From: Pirellulales bacterium
Lineage (GTDB): Bacteria > Planctomycetota > Planctomycetia > Pirellulales > Lacipirellulaceae
Direction: 5' to 3'
Assembly: GCA_022841705.1 (NCBI GenBank)
Contig: JALHQZ010000001.1
Coordinates: 868,001-932,000, forward strand
Length of the DNA: 64,000 nucleotides
The notes under the pieces are model-generated. The model did not search any database. It was given only the letters and a program-made list of their open reading frames with translations, and was not told the origin of the DNA. Positions 59,778 to 64,000 of this stretch are shown piece after piece (positions within the stretch are counted from its first letter, which is position 1; each line of letters opens with the position of its first letter). Both the position numbers and the translations under genes were made by a program.

Positions 59778-61098
59778 GTTCGTTGTGTTGTTGTCTGTCC
59801 CCGGCCTGCGTGCGAGCGATCTTGCACACATGCCGAACCTCGCCGCGCTCACGGCGCATGGCGATCGCGCGCCGCTGGTGGCGAGTTTCCCCGCGCTCAC
59901 CTGCCCCGTGCAGGTGAATATGACCACCGGCCTGCCGCCGAAGGAGCACGGCGTGGTGGCGAATGGTATCTTCTGGCGCGACACACAGCGGGTGGAAATG
60001 TGGACCTGCGGCAACCATGTGGTGAAGCGCCCGCAACTTTGGGAGCGACTGCACGAGCACGACGCAACAATCACCAGCGCCGCGTGGTTTCCGCTGTTCA
60101 TCAAGAAAGCCTACGCCGATTTGATCTGCACGCCGGCGCCGATTCACAATCCGGATGGGAGCGAATCGCTGTGGTGCTACACCAAGCCGGAAGAACTGTA
60201 CGGCGAACTACGCGACGCCCTCGGGCACTTCCCGCTGATGAACTTTTGGGGCCCCCTCGCTGGGATCAAGTCAACGGCGTGGATCGTGTCGAGCGCGCTC
60301 TGGACAGCTGAACGGCGCCGCCCGAATTTCTGGTACATCTACCTTCCGCACCTCGACTACGCCGCCCAAAAGTTTGGGCCCGATTCCCCGCAGGCGATTG
60401 CGGCGTGCGCAGAACTCGATGCGGAACTCGGCCGGCTCAGCGCGGGTTTCACTGCCACTTACGCCGAGCACAAACTGCTGTGGCTGGTGGCCAGCGAGTA
60501 CGCCATCACGCCGGTCGAGCGCGTGAGTTACCCCAATCGCGTGCTGCGTGAGGCGGGATTACTGGGCGTAAAGGTAGACGACGATGGCCGTGAAGAGCTA
60601 GACTTCACCACTAGTGCTGCGTGGGCACTAGCCGATCATCAGCTCGCGCAAATTTTTGTGCGGGACAACGACAAACGCGTGATCGCCCAAGTTGTTGATC
60701 TCTTCAGCCGTGAACCGTGCGTCGCCGAAGTGCTCGATCGCGCGGGCCAAGCCAAATACGAAATCGATCACTACCGCAACGCCGACGTGGTGCTCGCTTC
60801 CACGCCCGACAGTTGGTTCGCCTACTATTGGTGGAACGATGACACCCAGGCGCCCATTTACGCCCGCACGGTGGATATTCATCGCAAGCCGGGGTATGAC
60901 TCGGTGGAACTCTTCTTCGATCCCGCGACGAAGGGCATCCCGCTCGACGCCACGCTGGTGCGCGGTTCGCATGGCGCTCCGCCGCGCGAAGAGTCTCAGC
61001 GCGGCGTGCTCCTCTGCAATCAGCGCGGCGTGTTCATCGAACGCACGATGGCAGATGTTGATGTCGCCGAAATCGTGCTCCGCCAATTCGGGGTGTAA
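59770..61098 (+). CDS. Type I phosphodiesterase/alkaline phosphatase superfamily protein (EboF-like)
   Basis: A 442-residue protein of the nucleotide pyrophosphatase/alkaline phosphatase superfamily. The nucleophile threonine is in FPALTCPVQ (Thr about 44), followed by TTGLPPKEHGVVANG. Later metal sites are LPHLDYAAQ (Asp, His) and RGSHGAPP (His). The strand that normally gives the first metal Asp (DG) reads LLSVPGL, so one ligand seems missing. That might make it noncatalytic or use a different residue. The ATG at 59770 overlaps the preceding stop by 8 bases. In ebo clusters this is EboF. Confidence 0.8.
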   Translation: MSEFVVLLSVPGLRASDLAHMPNLAALTAHGDRAPLVASFPALTCPVQVNMTTGLPPKEHGVVANGIFWRDTQRVEMWTCGNHVVKRPQLWERLHEHDATITSAAWFPLFIKKAYADLICTPAPIHNPDGSESLWCYTKPEELYGELRDALGHFPLMNFWGPLAGIKSTAWIVSSALWTAERRRPNFWYIYLPHLDYAAQKFGPDSPQAIAACAELDAELGRLSAGFTATYAEHKLLWLVASEYAITPVERVSYPNRVLREAGLLGVKVDDDGREELDFTTSAAWALADHQLAQIFVRDNDKRVIAQVVDLFSREPCVAEVLDRAGQAKYEIDHYRNADVVLASTPDSWFAYYWWNDDTQAPIYARTVDIHRKPGYDSVELFFDPATKGIPLDATLVRGSHGAPPREESQRGVLLCNQRGVFIERTMADVDVAEIVLRQFGV

Positions 61099-61107
61099 CG
61101 GATGTCT

Positions 61108-61172
61108 GTAGCACGGGACCGAAGTCCCGTGCGAAACAATTCAGGGCGCACCGGACTTCGGTCCCGTGCTAC
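61108..61172. repeat. Family A double palindrome between convergent genes
   Basis: GTAGCACGGGACC...GTCCCGTGCG (61108-61133) and its inverted mate (61147-61172) form a nested inverted repeat. The mate supplies the TAG stop of the TatD gene (61169-61171). It separates the convergent phosphodiesterase and TatD genes. Confidence 0.8.
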
Positions 61173-61966
61173 GACCAGCGCGGACACTGCCCGAAAAACT
61201 CACGCGGGTTATCGTACACCACGTGCTGGATGAGCTCTTCGCTATGCCCGCGCAACCGCATCTCCAGCATAAAGTCTGGGACGGCGGTCGGCTTCGAAGG
61301 ACCCCAGTCGCCGGCGGAGTTCACCATCAAGTGTTCGGGGCCGTAGAGTTCCACCATGTCCGCGGCGCGTTGGGGCGTGCATTTGGTGGTGGGGTACAGT
61401 GTCATGCCGGCCCAATAACCCGCTTCCAGCACGGGGCGAATGGTGTGTTCTTCCACGTGATCGACCAGCACCCGCTGGCGCTCGAGCCGCGTTTCCCCGG
61501 CGAGCATATCCAGAATCATCCGCGTTCCCTGGTGCTTGTCGGCGAGGTGCGGCGTGTGGATTAGCACCAACTCGTTCATTCGAGCCGCCAAATCGAGGTG
61601 CTCCAGAAACACAATCGCTTCGTTCCGCGTGTTTTTGTTGAGCCCGATCTCGCCGATCCCCAGCACGTTGGGCCGCGACAAAAACTCCGGAATCATGGCG
61701 ATCACTTCGCGCGAGAGCGCCACGTTCTCCGCTTCCTTGGCGTTAATGCACAGCCACGTGTAATGCTGGATGCCATACCAAGCCGCGCGCTTCGGCTCGA
61801 AGGTGGTCAGCTGTTCGAAGTAATCGCGAAAGCCGGCGGCGCTGCCGCGATCGTACCCCGCCCAAAACGCGGGCTCGCTAACCGCTACGCACCCCATCTT
61901 CGCGAGCGACTCGTAGTCGTCCGTCGTCCGCGAAACCATGTGGATGTGGGGGTCGATGTAATGCAT
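61169..61966 (-). CDS. eboB: TatD family hydrolase (EboB-like)
   Basis: A 265-residue metal-dependent hydrolase of the TatD group. Residues fit the metal site: HxH in DPHIHM (7, 9), Glu in GIGEIGLN, His in LIHTPHLAD, His in VDHVEEHT and Asp in NSAGDWGP. Ordinary TatD acts as a DNase/exonuclease; the sequence around LNKNTRNEAIVFLEH is closer to the EboB type. It is convergent with the cluster and next to it. The start ATG 61966 lacks a good ribosome-binding site. A 78-residue protein gene lies upstream on the same strand. Confidence 0.8.
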   Translation of the reverse strand: MHYIDPHIHMVSRTTDDYESLAKMGCVAVSEPAFWAGYDRGSAAGFRDYFEQLTTFEPKRAAWYGIQHYTWLCINAKEAENVALSREVIAMIPEFLSRPNVLGIGEIGLNKNTRNEAIVFLEHLDLAARMNELVLIHTPHLADKHQGTRMILDMLAGETRLERQRVLVDHVEEHTIRPVLEAGYWAGMTLYPTTKCTPQRAADMVELYGPEHLMVNSAGDWGPSKPTAVPDFMLEMRLRGHSEELIQHVVYDNPREFFGQCPRWS

Positions 61967-61970
61967 GAAC

Positions 61971-62097
61971 TGGCTAACGGCTATCGGCTATCGGCGAGTA
62001 AGGCGGCAGATAGCTGAGAAGACAGGCGAAAACTTCCTCACCCCTGATTCTTGGACTAGGCATAATTGTTAGCCGACAGCCGATAGCTGACAGCCCC
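61971..62097. repeat. Repeats of the GGCTATCGGCT/AGCCGATAGC family
   Basis: TGGCTAACGGCTATCGGCTA near 61971 and TTAGCCGACAGCCGATAGCT near 62069 are inverted relatives and are similar to CAGCCAATAGC at 57118. They flank about 75 bases of unique sequence in the gap between the small 78-residue protein gene and TatD. Confidence 0.55.
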
Positions 62098-62333
62098 TAC
62101 ACTTCCAACTGCTTCCGCCATCCCTCTTCGTATTGCCGACTAAAGAGCAACTGCACCCGTTCGGCGCGGTCGACTTTGCCGTCCAGCAGCACGGCGAGCG
62201 CTTGCTGGAGCGTTTTGTTCAGGTCGCTTTGCACGCCGCCGGCGCGGTCGAGGCGGTCGAGCGTGGCGGCGATTTCCAAAATCTTGCTGCGCAGCGGCAG
62301 GAAGTCCCGGTTCCAAATTTCCTCGGCAGTCAT
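62097..62333 (-). CDS. Small helical protein upstream of TatD
   Basis: A 78-residue protein of unknown role. It is all helical (MTAEEIWNRDFLPLRSKILE, then QQALAVLLDGKVDRAERVQLLF), has no signal peptide, and has no domain that I recognise. It is on the same strand as the EboB-like TatD gene, 130 bases upstream, and may be its transcript partner. Its stop lies beside the AGCCGATAGC repeat. Confidence 0.6.
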   Translation of the reverse strand: MTAEEIWNRDFLPLRSKILEIAATLDRLDRAGGVQSDLNKTLQQALAVLLDGKVDRAERVQLLFSRQYEEGWRKQLEV

Positions 62334-62531
62334 CGTTGGGGCTCCGAAGGTTGTTGTTTAGCTCTGTTGCTAGCGTGGCGATCGGCACGATCGGCACAGC
62401 TTCCAAAGTGGTAACGGCAGCAGCGATTTTTCTGTACGTAATGCTCGCCACATGTCGAAGCCAGCGATACGCGCTGGTGCTCAATCGCACTCTGCTCCAC
62501 CCTAATTCCTCGCCCCGCACTTCGCCACCCC

Positions 62532-64000
62532 ATGCCCGCCGAAATTGGCTATGCGCGAACTCTGCGGACGCTGCGGTTCACGCGGAACCCGGCGGCGGTG
62601 GACCTGTTGTTGCTGGCCATCGAATCAGCGGAAGGGGCGATTCGGACCGGCGCCGCCGCCGTGCTGAGCACGCGGCGCGATCCCGGTGCGCAGCGGCGGC
62701 TCGTTCAGAAATTCGCCGAATTGGCCCCCGACGTCCAGCAGGTCCTCACTCAAGTTCCGGTCCGTTCGCCGCTGCGCTTGGTGCTGCCGAAACTGTTGGC
62801 TGAAGAAGCAGAAACCCTCTGCAAGCGGGCCGCCCAGGTGGCGGTGGCGTGTCACGATTTTCCCTCCCTGCCCGTGATGGTGGACCTGGCCACGCGGAGC
62901 GAGCATCCTCAGGCTGTGATCCTGGCCACCACGGCGCTGCAGCTCGCTAAACAGTTGCATACCGCTTCGCAAGATTTTGCAGGAGGTAAGGAAACGCTGT
63001 TCGGCGATCCCGCTTTTCTCCGCCGCAGCGCGATCCAGTGTTTAGCGCAGGCGGTGGAAAAGTTTCCGCGTCATCGCCGGCTGGAACTTGTGGAAGCATT
63101 TTTGCTCCTGGCGCCGCACGATCACGAAACGCTCCTCGCCGCCGTACGGAGTGAAAATCATCCCGGGCATGAAGCGCTGCTGAACGTCCTGCGGTCGAGC
63201 CCTTCCGAAGGCGCCTTTGGTGTGCTGGTGGCGCTGCTGCACGATCGCGCTGCCCCCCTGGGGGTGCTGCAAACTTTGGCGGAGCGAACCGATCGCCCCT
63301 TCCTCAACTACCTTTGCGCGCAGGTGACCGACCCGCTCCCGCTGCGAGCGAGTGAAAACTGCCAGCGTTTGAAATTCTTTCGCTGGACTTCCGCCGAGGA
63401 TTCGGCCGTGCTGCTCAAGCTGGATGGTCGCCGGCAAGCGGCCGCGCTGCGGCTTGCGCTTGCGGCGGGGCTCGAACCGAAGCACCTCGTGCGGCTGTGC
63501 CGAACGCTGCTCGCCGATGGCCAACCCCAAGGGCGGCGCGCGGCCTGCAAGGCAATTGAGCATTTGCCCGACCCGCTGGCGATTCCTCTGCTAAAGGAAT
63601 TGCTCAGCGATGCCGATGCCGTGGTCCTGGCGACCGCCGCCGCGCAGCTTCGGAAACACGACTACCCCGATGCGCTGCCGGTACTTGTGGAACTTCTATC
63701 GCATCCGGCCGAGGAAGTGCGGAGCGCTTCGCAAAGATCGCTCCACGAACTTCGCTTCGCCGGATTCCGCGCGGCATATCCGATGCTCAGTCCGCGCGCC
63801 CGGGAAGTGGCCGGCGCGCTCGTCGCGAAGGCGGATCCGCACGCGCTCGAAGCCCTTAAGGCGGAGCTCACGGCGCCCGGCGTCAACCGGCGGATGCGGG
63901 CGCTCGAATATGCGGAAGTGATGGGCGTCGAGCGGCAGCTTGCGAGCGCCCTGATCGAACGACTGCAAGATAACGACGCCGGGGTCCGCGCTGAAGCGGT
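62532..64000 (+). CDS. HEAT-repeat protein, N-terminal part (runs off window)
   Basis: An open frame of 489 codons with no stop before the window edge, so the protein is partial at the C-terminus. It is a series of helical pairs typical of HEAT or Armadillo repeats (LLLLAIESAEGAIRTGAAAVL, LPDPLAIPLLKELLSDADAVVLATAAAQLRK, DALPVLVELLSHPAEEVRSASQRSL). No signal peptide or membrane helix is seen. Such solenoids bind proteins; the partner is unknown. ATG 62532 starts MPAEIGYARTLRTL. It is divergent from the 78-residue protein gene by 198 bases. Confidence 0.82.
   Translation, partial: MPAEIGYARTLRTLRFTRNPAAVDLLLLAIESAEGAIRTGAAAVLSTRRDPGAQRRLVQKFAELAPDVQQVLTQVPVRSPLRLVLPKLLAEEAETLCKRAAQVAVACHDFPSLPVMVDLATRSEHPQAVILATTALQLAKQLHTASQDFAGGKETLFGDPAFLRRSAIQCLAQAVEKFPRHRRLELVEAFLLLAPHDHETLLAAVRSENHPGHEALLNVLRSSPSEGAFGVLVALLHDRAAPLGVLQTLAERTDRPFLNYLCAQVTDPLPLRASENCQRLKFFRWTSAEDSAVLLKLDGRRQAAALRLALAAGLEPKHLVRLCRTLLADGQPQGRRAACKAIEHLPDPLAIPLLKELLSDADAVVLATAAAQLRKHDYPDALPVLVELLSHPAEEVRSASQRSLHELRFAGFRAAYPMLSPRAREVAGALVAKADPHALEALKAELTAPGVNRRMRALEYAEVMGVERQLASALIERLQDNDAGVRAEA

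Overview
The window is 64 kb of GC-rich bacterial chromosome that looks like a planctomycete of the Pirellulales type. The support is indirect but consistent: many secreted proteins end in a planctomycete-style module (GDYNxNGxVDAADYT, then a VPEP/IPEP sorting signal, a membrane segment and a basic tail); there are SHD1-domain proteins, a MARNIYFV-type zinc-ribbon protein, a giant ResB-CcsA fusion, an ABC permease fused to a CPBP protease, and the futalosine menaquinone genes mqnA and mqnC. No rRNA, tRNA, CRISPR array, phage or insertion sequence was recognised.

Layout. 1-4.5 kb: purine-ring and pyrimidine catabolism (allantoinase end, OHCU decarboxylase, HIU hydrolase, dihydropyrimidinase, convergent methylmalonate-semialdehyde dehydrogenase). 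4.8-10.7 kb: an ICMT-like methyltransferase, two secreted SHD1-domain proteins, aroA, a zinc-ribbon protein and an unknown exported protein. 10.8-21.3 kb: a mostly co-directional + strand run with an ABC exporter, mqnA-mqnC, a NatA-like ATPase, a NatB-CPBP fusion and a COG0402-type amidohydrolase that may be an aminodeoxyfutalosine deaminase. 21.3-25.2 kb: an anchored repeat peptide protein, an S1C-type protease without a signal peptide and a membrane-anchored toroid-repeat protein. 25.3-36.9 kb: an island of five minus-strand exported PEP-CTERM proteins (endonuclease I, a parallel beta-helix protein and three very large beta-solenoid proteins). 37.15-37.20 kb: two perfect 16-bp parS-type palindromes. 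37.2-48.4 kb: a coiled-coil protein, a SNF2 helicase with a coupled partner, a TPR protein, an SDR, a HisN-like phosphatase, an HTH-acidic-TM protein and a duplicated lipoprotein. 48.4-57.1 kb: the ResB-CcsA fusion, a full-length DnaA, a GNAT acetyltransferase, a membrane-anchored unknown and a SAM methyltransferase. 57.2-62.3 kb: an Ebo-like cluster (TIM barrel, EboC-like UbiA, second TIM barrel, phosphodiesterase, convergent TatD hydrolase). 62.5 kb to the edge: a HEAT-repeat protein cut by the window end.

The most striking structural theme is a set of palindromic intergenic repeats. Several families (GTAGCACGGGAC..., AATAGCCGGGG..., CGACGGGCT..., GGATCGCnnnGCGATCC, CAGCCAATAGC) sit at gene 3' ends, often between convergent genes as expected for bidirectional terminators. 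In at least six cases the repeat runs into the gene and encodes its last residues and stop codon. In three of the five PEP-CTERM proteins, palindromes supply the basic tail that follows the membrane anchor. The paired parS sites, with dnaA about 15 kb away, suggest an origin-proximal chromosomal location.
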